Shown here in pieces: positions 18,340 to 27,021 of a DNA stretch of 64,000 nucleotides. The stretch spans positions 3,286,001-3,350,000 of the forward strand of contig NZ_CP020555.1 of the NCBI RefSeq assembly GCF_002080455.1, written 5' to 3'. A program made the position numbers and the translations under genes. Under the pieces are notes generated by a model. It saw only the letters and a list, made by a program, of their open reading frames with translations, was not told where the DNA came from and made no database searches. Every line of letters begins with the position of its first letter. Within the stretch, counting starts at the first letter, position 1. Source of the stretch: Streptomyces sp. Sge12. Lineage in GTDB: Bacteria; Actinomycetota; Actinomycetes; Streptomycetales; Streptomycetaceae.

Positions 18340-19536
18340 TCAGGGCGTCGGCAGCGGGCGTTTCTCCAGTGCCGCGGCCATTACCTCCGGGAACAGGTCG
18401 GGGGTGCAGGCGAAGGCCGGCGCCCCGAGCGCCGCAAGGGCTGCGGCGTGCTCGCGGTCGTAGGCCGGGGCGCCCTCGTCGGACAGGGCGAGCAGGGTCA
18501 CGAACTCGACACCCGCCCCCTTCATCGCGGCGACCCGCTTGAGCATCTCATTGCGGATACCGCCCTCGTAGAGGTCGCTGATCAGGACGACCACGGTGTC
18601 GGCGGGCCGGGTGATCTTCGACTGGCAGTAGGCGAGGGCGCGGTTGATGTCGGTGCCACCGCCCAATTGGGTGCCGAAGAGGACGTCGACCGGGTCGTCG
18701 AGCTGGTCGGTGAGGTCGACGACCGCCGTGTCGAAGACGACCAGCCGGGTGGCGATCGAGCGCATGGAGGCGAGGACCGCACCGAAGACGGAGGCGTAGA
18801 CGACGGAGGCCGCCATCGAACCCGACTGGTCGATGCAGAGGATCACCTCCTTCTTCACCGATTGCGCCGCCCGGCCGTAGCCGATCAGGCGCTCGGGGAC
18901 GACGGTGCGGTACTCGGGCAGGTAGTTCTTGAGGTTGGCCCGGATGGTGCGGTTCCAGTCGATGTCGTGGTGGCGGGGACGGCTGATCCGGGCGGAGCGG
19001 TCGAGGGCGCCGGTGAGGGTGGCCCGGGTGCGGGTCGCGAGCTTCTTCTCCAGCTGCTCGACCACCTTGCGGACCACGGCCCGCGCCGTCTCCTTCGTCG
19101 TCTCGGGCATCGCCTTGTTGAGCGAGAGCAGGGTGCCGACGAGGTGCACGTCCGGTTCGACGGCCTCCAGCATCTCCGGCTCCAGCAGCAGCGCGGCAAG
19201 GCCCAGCCGCTCGATGGCGTCGCGCTGCATGACCTGGACCACGGAGCTCGGGAAGTACGTACGGATGTCCCCGAGCCAGCGGGCCACATTCGGCGCAGAG
19301 CCGCCGAGCCCGGCCGAGCGCGCCCCGGACGGCCGGCGCGACCCGGCCTCGCCGCCCCCGCCGTACAGCGCGCCCAGCGCGGCGTCCATCGCCGCGTCCC
19401 GCCCGGTCAGTGCGCGGCCGGTGCCGTCGGCATCTCCCCCGCCGAGCACCATCCGCCACCGCCGCAACCGCTCGCCTCCGGCGGGGTCCGCGGTGTACTG
19501 CTCTCCCGCACCCGCACCCGCGTCCGTACCGTTCAT
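18340..19536 (-). CDS. VWA domain protein of the MoxR cluster
   Basis: 398 residues and third gene of the leftward operon. The N-terminal half is helical. The C-terminal von Willebrand A domain carries a MIDAS motif DQSGSM, a second metal-site Thr/Ser region (FGTQLGGGTDINRAL) and VVLISDLYEG, as in CoxE/YehP-type proteins. Such VWA proteins work with a MoxR AAA+ ATPase, here encoded two genes upstream, probably as adaptor to a substrate. ATG 19536 has GGGGGA upstream; the 52-bp gap to the DUF5682 stop fits one operon. Confidence 0.9.
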   Translation of the reverse strand: MNGTDAGAGAGEQYTADPAGGERLRRWRMVLGGGDADGTGRALTGRDAAMDAALGALYGGGGEAGSRRPSGARSAGLGGSAPNVARWLGDIRTYFPSSVVQVMQRDAIERLGLAALLLEPEMLEAVEPDVHLVGTLLSLNKAMPETTKETARAVVRKVVEQLEKKLATRTRATLTGALDRSARISRPRHHDIDWNRTIRANLKNYLPEYRTVVPERLIGYGRAAQSVKKEVILCIDQSGSMAASVVYASVFGAVLASMRSIATRLVVFDTAVVDLTDQLDDPVDVLFGTQLGGGTDINRALAYCQSKITRPADTVVVLISDLYEGGIRNEMLKRVAAMKGAGVEFVTLLALSDEGAPAYDREHAAALAALGAPAFACTPDLFPEVMAAALEKRPLPTP

Positions 19537-19588
19537 GCTCCAGTCCCCCTGCACTCGTCGTTTCCGCGTTCTTTCGGCCCGCCGCCCC

Positions 19589-21877
19589 TCACCCGGCGAG
19601 CAGCATCCGTACCAGCCCCACCACCGCGTCGGCGCGGACCGGATCCAGCTCCGGGGCGAAGCCCTCGGGGGCCGCACCCGCCGCCACCGCGGCGGCGGAA
19701 CCGCCCGGGCCGCGGCGGACCAGCTCGCCCAGGGTCCGCTTCACGCCCGGCTCGTACGCCCCGAACGTCCGCCGCAGCAGCGGCAGTACGTCGGTGAACG
19801 CGCGCTCCGGCACCCCCACCAGCCAGGCGTCGATCAGGCCCAGCAGCCGCTCGTCGTGGACCAGCAGCGTGCCCCCGCCCGAACTCCCGCCCGCGAAGCC
19901 CTCGATCCAGCCGGCCGCGTCGGCCGGGGAGGAGGCCGGGGACAGGGCGAGCCCCATCAGCCGGGCCGTCTCCTCGGCCGGCTGCCGCCCGTCGTCGAGG
20001 AGCAGCCGGGCCGCCCGGCCGCGGATCAGGCCGGGCACGGTGTCCCGGTCGGCCAGTACTGCGAGCACCGCGGACCAGCGCACCGCCAGCCCCGCGTCCG
20101 TGTCCGCCAGCAGGCCGACGGCCCCGTGCACCCCGTCCACGTGGGCGCGCATCTCCGCCGCCGCGTCGGCGTCCAGTCCGGCCGTGCAGGCCGGCGGCAG
20201 CGCCACGCATATCCGCTCGGCGAGCCCGGCCGCCACGGCGCCGAGCGCCGTGGCGTCGGTGCCGCGCACATCGCCGTAGCGCAGCGAACGGGCCAGCGCC
20301 GGCAGGGCCTTGGCGAGCTTCGCCACGTCGGTGTCGAGCGCGGCCCGGTCGGCCAGGGCCCGCAGTACGGCGGGCAGCGCCTGCGCGAGGCCGGCCAGCA
20401 GGCACTGCTCGGCCAGCGCCGTTATGTCGCCGAGCTCCTCGGCCGCGGCCGCGTCGGCCTCGGCCTTGGCGGTGGCCGCCCCGAGGACGGTGGTGCCCCA
20501 TATCCCGGCCTCGGCGATGCGCACCGACAGCTCCGGTTCCCAGCGCAGACGCCAGGTCTCCCGGAAGGTTCCGGTGCCGGACCGGGAGGCGACCGGGGTG
20601 CCCCAGCCGATGCCGAGCAGCCGCAGCCGGTGCAGGAGCAGGGACTTCGCCGTGTCGGTGTCCTTGCGCAGGTCGAGTTCCAGCTCGCGGTCCTGGGCCT
20701 CGGCCTTGAGCCGCAGCGTGCGCTGCTGCCGTGTCAGGTCCCGCTGCAGGGGTACGACGGGCGCCCCGTCCGGGACCTCGCCGAGTACGTCGCCGACCAC
20801 GAGGCGGTCCTCGATCAGCGCGAGCGGGACGTCGGAGCCGTCGCACATGACCGCCCGGACCGCTTCCAGGGTCTCCGTCAGGCCGGGCAGCGGCCTTCCG
20901 CGCATCGCGGCGAGGGTCTCGGCCAGCCGGACCGCCTCGATGACGTGGGCCGAGGAGACCTGCCGGTCCTCCTCCCGCAGCAGTCCGGCGACCTTGGTCA
21001 GCCACCGCTCGACGGGCCGGTCCCGGGCCGTGAAGAGGTGGGCGTACCAGCCGGGCGAGGTGATCCCCGCGCCGTACCCGCCGGCCCGGGCGAGCCTGCG
21101 GTGCGTCCAGGGCACCCAGGTGGTCTCGACCTTGACCTTGGGCAGTCCGCTCAGCAGCGCCTTGTCCGCGGCCACGGTGGTCCTGGCCCGCAGCGCCGGG
21201 ACGTGCCAGGCCCCGCACACCACGGCGTAGGCGTCGCCCAACTCCCGGCGGGCGGCGCGCATCCGCTGCCGCATGTACGCCTCGCGCACCAGGTCGCGGT
21301 GGTGGCCGCCGTCGCCGTACGCCTCGCGCAGGGCTCCCATGGCCTCCCCGAGCGCCTCGAAGGCGCCGAGCACGTCCTCGCCCGCGCCCCGGGCGCCTCG
21401 GTGCTCCACGACGTCCTCCCACCAGCCCTCGGGGTCGTCGTACCCGGCGGTCTCGGCCAGCACGGCGAGCGGGTCCAGCCGGACGGCGTCGGACTCGCCA
21501 CCCTCCAGCTGCTCCCCGTCCGGCCGGTCCCCGTCGGCGGCGAGCGAGTGCGCTGCCGGGAGGTCGATGAACCGGACCGGGACCTCGTGCTCCTGGGCCC
21601 AGCGGATGGCGACCCACTCGGGCGAGAATCCGGCCAGCGGCCAGAACGCCGCCCGGCCCGGGTCGTCGGCCGCGTGCGCGAGGAGCGCCACGGGCGGCCG
21701 CATCCCCGGCTCGGCGGCGAGCGCCAGCAGCGCGTCCCCCTCGGGCGGGCCCTCGATCAGCACCGCCGCGGGCCGGGCCGCGTCCAGGGCCGCCCGGACG
21801 GCGCGGGCGGAGCCGGGCCCGTGGTGCCGCACGCCCAGCAACAGCGGCCCCCCGCCCCGTGCGGTGGCCGGGCTCAT
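19589..21877 (-). CDS. DUF5682 family protein
   Basis: 762 residues. The N-terminus has the family pattern LLLGVRHHGPGSARAVRAAL, then AVLIEGPPEGDALL, and the protein is otherwise mostly helical with no membrane segment, so it should be cytoplasmic. The catalytic role is unknown; the invariant His and Glu residues near the N-terminus (RHHGPGSA, IEGPPEGD) could form an active or metal site. ATG 21877 overlaps the MoxR stop as ATGA, so expression is coupled. DUF5682 genes consistently travel with MoxR and VWA genes. Confidence 0.9.
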   Translation of the reverse strand: MSPATARGGGPLLLGVRHHGPGSARAVRAALDAARPAAVLIEGPPEGDALLALAAEPGMRPPVALLAHAADDPGRAAFWPLAGFSPEWVAIRWAQEHEVPVRFIDLPAAHSLAADGDRPDGEQLEGGESDAVRLDPLAVLAETAGYDDPEGWWEDVVEHRGARGAGEDVLGAFEALGEAMGALREAYGDGGHHRDLVREAYMRQRMRAARRELGDAYAVVCGAWHVPALRARTTVAADKALLSGLPKVKVETTWVPWTHRRLARAGGYGAGITSPGWYAHLFTARDRPVERWLTKVAGLLREEDRQVSSAHVIEAVRLAETLAAMRGRPLPGLTETLEAVRAVMCDGSDVPLALIEDRLVVGDVLGEVPDGAPVVPLQRDLTRQQRTLRLKAEAQDRELELDLRKDTDTAKSLLLHRLRLLGIGWGTPVASRSGTGTFRETWRLRWEPELSVRIAEAGIWGTTVLGAATAKAEADAAAAEELGDITALAEQCLLAGLAQALPAVLRALADRAALDTDVAKLAKALPALARSLRYGDVRGTDATALGAVAAGLAERICVALPPACTAGLDADAAAEMRAHVDGVHGAVGLLADTDAGLAVRWSAVLAVLADRDTVPGLIRGRAARLLLDDGRQPAEETARLMGLALSPASSPADAAGWIEGFAGGSSGGGTLLVHDERLLGLIDAWLVGVPERAFTDVLPLLRRTFGAYEPGVKRTLGELVRRGPGGSAAAVAAGAAPEGFAPELDPVRADAVVGLVRMLLAG

Positions 21878-22980
21878 ACGGTCACCTCCCGGCAGGCCCG
21901 GTAGAAGTCCTTCCAGCCGTCGCGCTCGCGGACCACGGCCTCCAGGTACTCCTGCCAGACCACCTTGTCGGCCGCCGGGTCGCGGACCACGGCGCCGAGG
22001 ATGCCGGCGGCCACGTCGGAGGGGCGCAGCACGCCGTCGCCGAAGTGGGCGGCCAGGGCCAGGCCGCCGGTGACGACGGAGATCGCCTCGGCGGTGGACA
22101 GGGTGCCGCTGGGGGACTTCACCTTCGTACGGCCGTCGTCGGTGATGCCGTCGCGCAGCTCGCGGAAGACGGTGACGACCCGGCGGATCTCCTCCAGGCC
22201 CTCGGGTGCGGCCGGCAGGTCGAGGGCGCGGCCCATCTGGTCGACGCGGCGGGCGACGATGTCGACCTCGGCGTCGGCGGTGGCGGGCAGCGGCAGCACC
22301 ACGGTGTTGAAGCGGCGGCGCAGCGCGCTGGAGAGCTCATTGACCCCGCGGTCGCGGTCGTTGGCGGTGGCGATGAGGTTGAAGCCGCGCACGGCCTGCA
22401 CCTCTTGGCCCAGTTCCGGTATGGGCAGGGTCTTCTCGGACAGGACGGTGATGAGGGTGTCCTGGACGTCGGCGGGGATGCGGGTGAGTTCCTCGACGCG
22501 GGCGGTCATGCCGTCGGCCATGGCCCGCATGACGGGGCTGGGGACGAGCGCCTCGCGGCTGGGGCCGTGGGCGAGCAGCCGGGCGTAGTTCCAGCCGTAC
22601 CGGATGGCTTCCTCGGGGGTGCCGGCGGTGCCCTGCACGAGGAGGGTGGAGTCTCCGCTGACGGCGGCCGCGAGGTGTTCGGACACCCAGGTCTTGGCGG
22701 TTCCGGGGACGCCGAGCAGGAGCAGGGCGCGGTCGGTGGCCAGGGTGGTGACGGCGACTTCGACGATGCGGCGCGGCCCCACGTACTTGGGTGTGATCAC
22801 CGTTCCGTCGTCGAGCGTGCCGCCGAGCAGGTAGGTGGCGACGGCCCACGGGGAGAGCTTCCAGCGGGTCGGGCGGGGCCGGTCGTCGGCGGCCGCCAGG
22901 GCTTTCAGTTCGTGTGCGAAGGCGTCTTCGGCGTGCGGTCGCAGAGCTTCTGCTCGCTGCTCGTTCTCGGGCGTGGTCAT
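21874..22980 (-). CDS. MoxR-family AAA+ ATPase
   Basis: 368 residues. Walker A is GVPGTAKT (residues 90-97), and sensor-like and arginine-finger regions follow (LIATANDRDRGVNELSSALR, then RRFNTVVLPL). MoxR ATPases remodel proteins together with VWA partners. This one heads a three-gene operon with DUF5682 and VWA genes. ATG 22980 has GGAGGGGGA upstream. The promoter region faces the SWIM gene across an exact inverted repeat. Confidence 0.93.
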   Translation of the reverse strand: MTTPENEQRAEALRPHAEDAFAHELKALAAADDRPRPTRWKLSPWAVATYLLGGTLDDGTVITPKYVGPRRIVEVAVTTLATDRALLLLGVPGTAKTWVSEHLAAAVSGDSTLLVQGTAGTPEEAIRYGWNYARLLAHGPSREALVPSPVMRAMADGMTARVEELTRIPADVQDTLITVLSEKTLPIPELGQEVQAVRGFNLIATANDRDRGVNELSSALRRRFNTVVLPLPATADAEVDIVARRVDQMGRALDLPAAPEGLEEIRRVVTVFRELRDGITDDGRTKVKSPSGTLSTAEAISVVTGGLALAAHFGDGVLRPSDVAAGILGAVVRDPAADKVVWQEYLEAVVRERDGWKDFYRACREVTV

Positions 22981-23020
22981 GGTCCCCCTCCAATGCTCGG
23001 CAGCCGCTTCCGACTGCTGC

Positions 23021-23047
23021 ATCCAAGGTGCACCACGCCACTGACAA
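23021..23047 (-). promoter_or_regulatory. MoxR operon promoter with TTGTCAGTGGCG arm
   Basis: Read leftwards, TTGTCAGTGGCG (23047-23036) is followed by TTGGAT (23026-23021), a 15-base spacing between TTGTCA and the possible -10. The strict damage-promoter spacing (N8) would instead meet CACCTT, a poor -10. This side is therefore a near-match, not a full match, to the RecA-NDp motif. Confidence 0.4.
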
Positions 23048-23084
23048 CGGGCCCTGCTCATAGCATCGTTGCAGGTCAGAGCGA

Positions 23085-23107
23085 TTGTCAGTGGCGGTCT
23101 CTACGGT
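23085..23107 (+). promoter_or_regulatory. RecA-NDp/PafBC-type damage promoter of the SWIM gene
   Basis: TTGTCAGTG (23085-23093), eight bases, then TACGGT (23102-23107) fit the TTGTCRGTG-N8-TANNNT motif of LexA-independent, PafBC-dependent DNA-damage promoters of actinobacteria. ATG 23114 lies 6 bases after the hexamer, so the mRNA would be leaderless. Confidence 0.65.
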
Positions 23108-23113
23108 AGTTCC

Positions 23114-24457
23114 ATGACTGAGCAGGGGGACCGCTGGACAGCGGAACAGGTACTGGCTCTGGCTCCTGACGATGCCTCACGCAAGGCGGGCGGCAGACTC
23201 GGCGGCGCAGGGCCGTGGTTGCAGATCGGAGGTTCCGCTTCCGGTTCTGTATGGGGGTTGTGCAAGGGCAGCGGGAGCAAGCCGTACCGCACGGTCGTGG
23301 ACCTGACGGGCCCGGCCTACAAGTGCTCCTGTCCGAGCCGGAAGTTCCCCTGCAAGCACGCGCTCGGGCTGCTGCTGCTCTGGTCGGCGGAGGGGGTCGG
23401 CGAGCCGGCCGAGGCGCCCGACTGGGCCGCGCAGTGGCTGGCGGACCGGGCGGCCAAGGCCGAGCGGCCGGCCGGCGGGAGGGCCGCGCCGGTCGACGAG
23501 GAGGGGGCCCGGCGGCGGGCCGAGCGGCGGGCGGCCCGGATCGGGGCGGGCGTCACCGAGCTGGAGCAGCGGCTGGCCGATCTGCTGCGCGGCGGACTCG
23601 CGGGCCAGGAGCAGTCGGGATACGCGGGGTGGGAGGAGACGGCGGCCCGCATGGTCGACGCGCAGGCACCCGGACTGGCGGCTCGGGTAAGGGAGTTGGG
23701 GACGATACCCAGTTGCGGCCCCGGCTGGCCCGCCCGGATGCTGGAGGAGGCGGCGCTGCTGCACCTGCTCGACCGGGCGTGGTGCGGGGTGGCCGGGCTG
23801 CCGGAAGAGCTGGCGGCGACGGTGCGCAGCCGCGTGGGACTGCCGGCCTCCGGGGAGGGGGAGGCCGTACGGGACCGCTGGCTGGTGCTCGCCCAGTACG
23901 ACACGGTGTCGCCGGACGGCCGGCTCACCACCCGCCGGATATGGCTGCGCGGGCTGGCGGGCGGGCGGCCCGCTCTGGTGCTGGACTTCGGCCCGCCCGG
24001 GCGGCCGCCGGGGCTGGCGCTGCCGGTGGGGCTGGTGCTGGAGGCGGAAATGCGCTTCCGGCCCGGGTCGGCGGGGCTGCGGGCGGACCTCGGTGAGCGG
24101 TTCGCGGCGGCCGTGCCGTGCGCGGAGGTGCCCGCCGGGGTGAGTGCGGGGGCGGCGCTGGAGGCGTACGGGGCGGCGCTGCGGGAGGACCCGTGGCTGG
24201 AGTCCTGGCCGGTGGTGCTCGGTCCGGTGATTCCGATACCGGGAGAGCTCGGCTGGCAGTTGGCGGACGCGGAGGGCACCTCCGCCCTGCCGGTGCCCCT
24301 CACCGGGGGCGGCAGCCGCTCACGCGGGGGACTGTGGCAGCTGGCCGCGTTGTCGGGCGGGGGCCCGGTGACGGTGTTCGGCGAATGCGGCCACCGCGGC
24401 TTCAGCCCGTTGACGGCCTGGCAGCCGGACTCGACCGAGCCCGTCGCCCTGGCCTGA
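23114..24457 (+). CDS. SWIM zinc-finger protein
   Basis: 447 residues. The SWIM motif CxCx6CxH is at residues 71-82 (CSCPSRKFPCKH). The rest is a family-specific region without other recognised motifs. SWIM fingers bind DNA or proteins. Start at ATG 23114 (MTEQGDRWTAEQV); an in-frame start at 23069 would overlap the promoter motif and has no conserved residues. It is divergent from the MoxR operon and likely shares its control. Confidence 0.92.
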   Translation: MTEQGDRWTAEQVLALAPDDASRKAGGRLGGAGPWLQIGGSASGSVWGLCKGSGSKPYRTVVDLTGPAYKCSCPSRKFPCKHALGLLLLWSAEGVGEPAEAPDWAAQWLADRAAKAERPAGGRAAPVDEEGARRRAERRAARIGAGVTELEQRLADLLRGGLAGQEQSGYAGWEETAARMVDAQAPGLAARVRELGTIPSCGPGWPARMLEEAALLHLLDRAWCGVAGLPEELAATVRSRVGLPASGEGEAVRDRWLVLAQYDTVSPDGRLTTRRIWLRGLAGGRPALVLDFGPPGRPPGLALPVGLVLEAEMRFRPGSAGLRADLGERFAAAVPCAEVPAGVSAGAALEAYGAALREDPWLESWPVVLGPVIPIPGELGWQLADAEGTSALPVPLTGGGSRSRGGLWQLAALSGGGPVTVFGECGHRGFSPLTAWQPDSTEPVALA

Positions 24458-24639
24458 TCGGGAGCAGGAAACACACACCACATCGCAGGGGGCCTGGGGG
24501 GTCCTGTGCCGTCTCTCTCTGGGGGCGGTGAGGAGATGTGCGGCGCCGGGGGGCGCCGTGCACCGAACGACAACGAGCCGGGGGGCTTGCATGAACGACA
24601 ACCACGCCAGCTGAACGCGGGCAGACGGGGACATCGACC

Positions 24640-24673
24640 GCTCCGGTCCCGTGGATGGGGACGGGACCGGAGC
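24640..24673 (+). promoter_or_regulatory. 13-bp hairpin between SWIM and DUF5691 genes
   Basis: GCTCCGGTCCCGT (24640-24652) and ACGGGACCGGAGC (24661-24673) form a perfect stem with an 8-base loop, 41 bases before the DUF5691 start. No T-tract follows. It may partly terminate SWIM transcription, stabilise RNA ends or tune downstream expression. Confidence 0.5.
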
Positions 24674-24713
24674 ACAGCACGCTACGCACGACGAGCGATG
24701 AGGGAGGGGCCCG

Positions 24714-26291
24714 ATGGAGAAGGGTGACGAAGGGTACGGGGAGTGGGAGGAGCTGGTCGCCGCCGCGCTGCTGGGCACCGACCGGCGCCGGGGCGGGGGC
24801 CCGGCGGGCTCGCCGGAGGCACTGCTGGACGCGGCGGCCGTGCACGCCGTACGACGCCGGGCCGGGCTGCGACCGGCCGCGGCGGGACCGCGCCCGGAGC
24901 CCGCGCCCCGGGATCCACGGCCCGCGCCACCGCGGGCGGCGGGCCGGCGGCTCGCCCAGCTGCTGGCCGGCCGCAGCGGAGCGGTGAACGGCGGCGGGCG
25001 GCGCGGGACCGCCCCGGACCTGACGGAGCTGCTCCCGCAGTGGCTGGCCGCGGCCGCACGGCACGGCTACCGCGCGCCGAACGCACTCGTACCGGCGCTG
25101 CTGGACGCCGCCCGGGCCCGTACGGACCTGCGCCCGCAGGCCCTGGCGCTGGCCGGGACCCGGGGGTTGTGGCTGGCCCGGCTGAATCCGGACTGGCGGT
25201 TCGCCCTGCGCGGCGGGGCGGGCGCCGCCGGGGAACTGCCGGACGTGACGGACCGGGCCGGGGTGGAACGACTGTGGCAGGAGGGGCTGTTCGCGGAGCG
25301 GGTCGCCCTGCTCGGGGCGGTCCGGGCCCACGAGGCGGCGGCCGCGCCGCGGCTGCTGTCGACGACCTGGGCCACCGAACGGGCCGAGGACCGGCTGATG
25401 TTCCTCGATTCACTGAGGGTGGGGCTGTCCGCGGAGGACGAGCCCTTCCTGGAGGCGGCACTGGGCGATCGCAGCCGCAACGTCCGCGCCACGGCCGCCG
25501 AGCTGCTGTCGGCCCTGCCGACTTCGGCGCTGGCGGGGCGGATGGCGGAGCGCGCGCTGGCCTGCGTCGGCCCGGAGGGAGTGACCCCGCCGGCCGAGTG
25601 CGATGCGGGCATGCTCCGCGACGGGGTGGTCAAGCGGCCGCCCGCCGGACGCGGGGAGCGGGCCTGGTGGCTCGGGCAGTTGGTGGAGGCGGCTCCGCTG
25701 TCGTGCTGGCGGGAGCGGTTCGGGGGGCTCGGTCCGGCCGAAATAGTGGCGCTGCCGGTGGCCGCGGGCGACGGCTGGACGGAGGAGCTGCACGCGGCGT
25801 GGTGCCGGGCGGCGGTCCGCCAGCGCGACGCCCCGTGGTCGCGGGCCCTGCTCGGCCCGGCCTCCGCGCCGCCCGCGGCGGGGCCGGGCACGGCCTCGCT
25901 CGCGGAGCGGGCCAAGCTGCTGGAGACCCTGCCGGATGAGGAACGGGCGCAGTGGGTCGCGGAGTTCATACGGGCCCACGGCCTGTCGGAGGCCTTCCAG
26001 CTGCTCGGGGTGTGCGTGGTCCCATGGGCGGGGGCACTGGGCCGGGCGGTCGTGGACGCACTGGACACGGCCCGGGACGCGGGCAGCTACCCGTGGAGCT
26101 TCAGCGGGGTGATGGGGCTGGCGGAGCGCTGCCTCGACCCTGCGGAGGCGGACCGGCTGGAAGCCCTGACCGCGGCCGCGCAGGATCTGCCGGACGCGGC
26201 GCCCGGCGCGGCGGCGTACTGGGCCGAGGCCTTCCAGCGACTGGTGGCCACGCTCCGCCTCCGCGCGGCGATGCTGGCCGAACTGGCCTAG
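24714..26291 (+). CDS. DUF5691 family protein with HEAT-like repeats
   Basis: 525 residues, soluble and Ala/Arg/Leu-rich. The N-terminus reads EEWEELVAAALLGTDR-like residues and the body carries helical-repeat units such as EPFLEAALGDRSRNVRATAA followed by ELLSALP, typical of HEAT-type scaffolds. No catalytic motif was seen. It follows the SWIM gene in the same orientation after 256 bp, and the family usually co-occurs with SWIM, MoxR and VWA genes. ATG 24714 has GGGAGGGG upstream. Confidence 0.88.
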   Translation: MEKGDEGYGEWEELVAAALLGTDRRRGGGPAGSPEALLDAAAVHAVRRRAGLRPAAAGPRPEPAPRDPRPAPPRAAGRRLAQLLAGRSGAVNGGGRRGTAPDLTELLPQWLAAAARHGYRAPNALVPALLDAARARTDLRPQALALAGTRGLWLARLNPDWRFALRGGAGAAGELPDVTDRAGVERLWQEGLFAERVALLGAVRAHEAAAAPRLLSTTWATERAEDRLMFLDSLRVGLSAEDEPFLEAALGDRSRNVRATAAELLSALPTSALAGRMAERALACVGPEGVTPPAECDAGMLRDGVVKRPPAGRGERAWWLGQLVEAAPLSCWRERFGGLGPAEIVALPVAAGDGWTEELHAAWCRAAVRQRDAPWSRALLGPASAPPAAGPGTASLAERAKLLETLPDEERAQWVAEFIRAHGLSEAFQLLGVCVVPWAGALGRAVVDALDTARDAGSYPWSFSGVMGLAERCLDPAEADRLEALTAAAQDLPDAAPGAAAYWAEAFQRLVATLRLRAAMLAELA

Positions 26292-26339
26292 GCCCAGCCT
26301 CCGCCGCAGGGGCCGGGCCGGGGTCCTGCTCCGCAGGGC

Positions 26340-26400
26340 CCGAGAGCCGGGGGCTCCGCCCCGAACCCCGCGCCTCAAACGCCGGCGAGGCTGGGGTCGG
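26340..26400. repeat. single inverted copy of the 12738 repeat family
   Basis: On the minus strand this stretch reads CAGCCTCGCCGGCG then TTTGAGGCGCGGGG, then a GGGGCGGAGCCCC-type hairpin. It differs at only a few positions from the end of the tandem block at 12825-12873. A further partial copy (CCGCCGGGCTCAAGCC) follows to about 26430. Confidence 0.75.
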
Positions 26401-26445
26401 GCACCCCGCCGGGCTCAAGCCGGCGGGGCTGGGGCCGGGCTGGGG

Positions 26446-26847
26446 CTACTGGCGGACGTGGCCGCGGACCCAGTCGACGATCGCGGTCGTCGTCGCGCCC
26501 GGGGTGAAGATCTCGGCCACGCCCTTCTCCTTCAGGGGGGCGATGTCGTCCTCCGGGATGATGCCGCCGCCGAAGACCTTGATGTCCTCCGCGTCGCGCT
26601 CCTTGAGGAGCTCCAGCACGCGCGCGAACAGCGTGTTGTGGGCGCCGGAGAGGATCGAGAGGCCGATCGCGTCGGCGTCCTCCTGGATGGCGGTGTCCAC
26701 GATCTGCTCGGGGGTCTGGTGGAGGCCGGTGTAGATGACCTCCATGCCCGCGTCCCGCAGCGCCCGCGCGATCACCTTGGCCCCGCGGTCGTGGCCGTCG
26801 AGACCCGGCTTGGCCACCACCACACGGATCGGACCGGTCACACCCAT
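26446..26847 (-). CDS. cobalamin B12-binding domain protein
   Basis: 133 residues making up a stand-alone B12-binding domain like the C-terminal part of methylmalonyl-CoA mutase. The cobalamin motif DxHxxG is in [18 protein letters not shown], followed by LSILSGAH and VFGGGIIP, which line the nucleotide tail. It would pair with a separately encoded catalytic mutase subunit elsewhere, as in MCM- or HCM-like systems; the exact mutase cannot be told. ATG 26847 is the standard start ([20 protein letters not shown]) and longer in-frame codons are unconserved. It is divergent from the lipase gene. Confidence 0.92.
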   Translation of the reverse strand: MGVTGPIRVVVAKPGLDGHDRGAKVIARALRDAGMEVIYTGLHQTPEQIVDTAIQEDADAIGLSILSGAHNTLFARVLELLKERDAEDIKVFGGGIIPEDDIAPLKEKGVAEIFTPGATTTAIVDWVRGHVRQ

Positions 26848-26932
26848 CGCACTGCCTCCCGAGTGAACGAACGTTAAGTACAGCATCGCGCACGCCGCCG
26901 TTTCGCGGTCAACCACGAGGGGGAAATCACAC

Positions 26933-26999
26933 GTGGGACGGCATTGCGCCACCGTGCCGACAGCCGCACGGCACGGTGGCGCGACGGCCGGCGTCCCAC
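26933..26999 (+). promoter_or_regulatory. long hairpin upstream of the lipase gene
   Basis: An inner 14-bp perfect stem (GCGCCACCGTGCCG, 26946-26959, with 26969-26982) and an outer 8-bp stem (GTGGGACG with CGTCCCAC, 26992-26999) build a 67-base stem-loop. It ends 10 bases before the lipase ribosome site at 27009. It may be a structured leader or an operator for the divergent genes. Confidence 0.5.
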
Positions 27000-27021
27000 A
27001 AAGGCTCAGGGGAGGCCGTCG

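Noticed and set aside
18929..21904. Very long rightward open frame across the VWA and DUF5682 genes
   Set aside because: Antisense to genes with clear motifs and coupling; the translation is Arg/Gln/Gly-rich with no domain.
24506..24727. Possible 73-codon frame before the DUF5691 gene
   Set aside because: Overlaps the hairpin and the DUF5691 start, has an uncharacteristic composition and no ribosome site.
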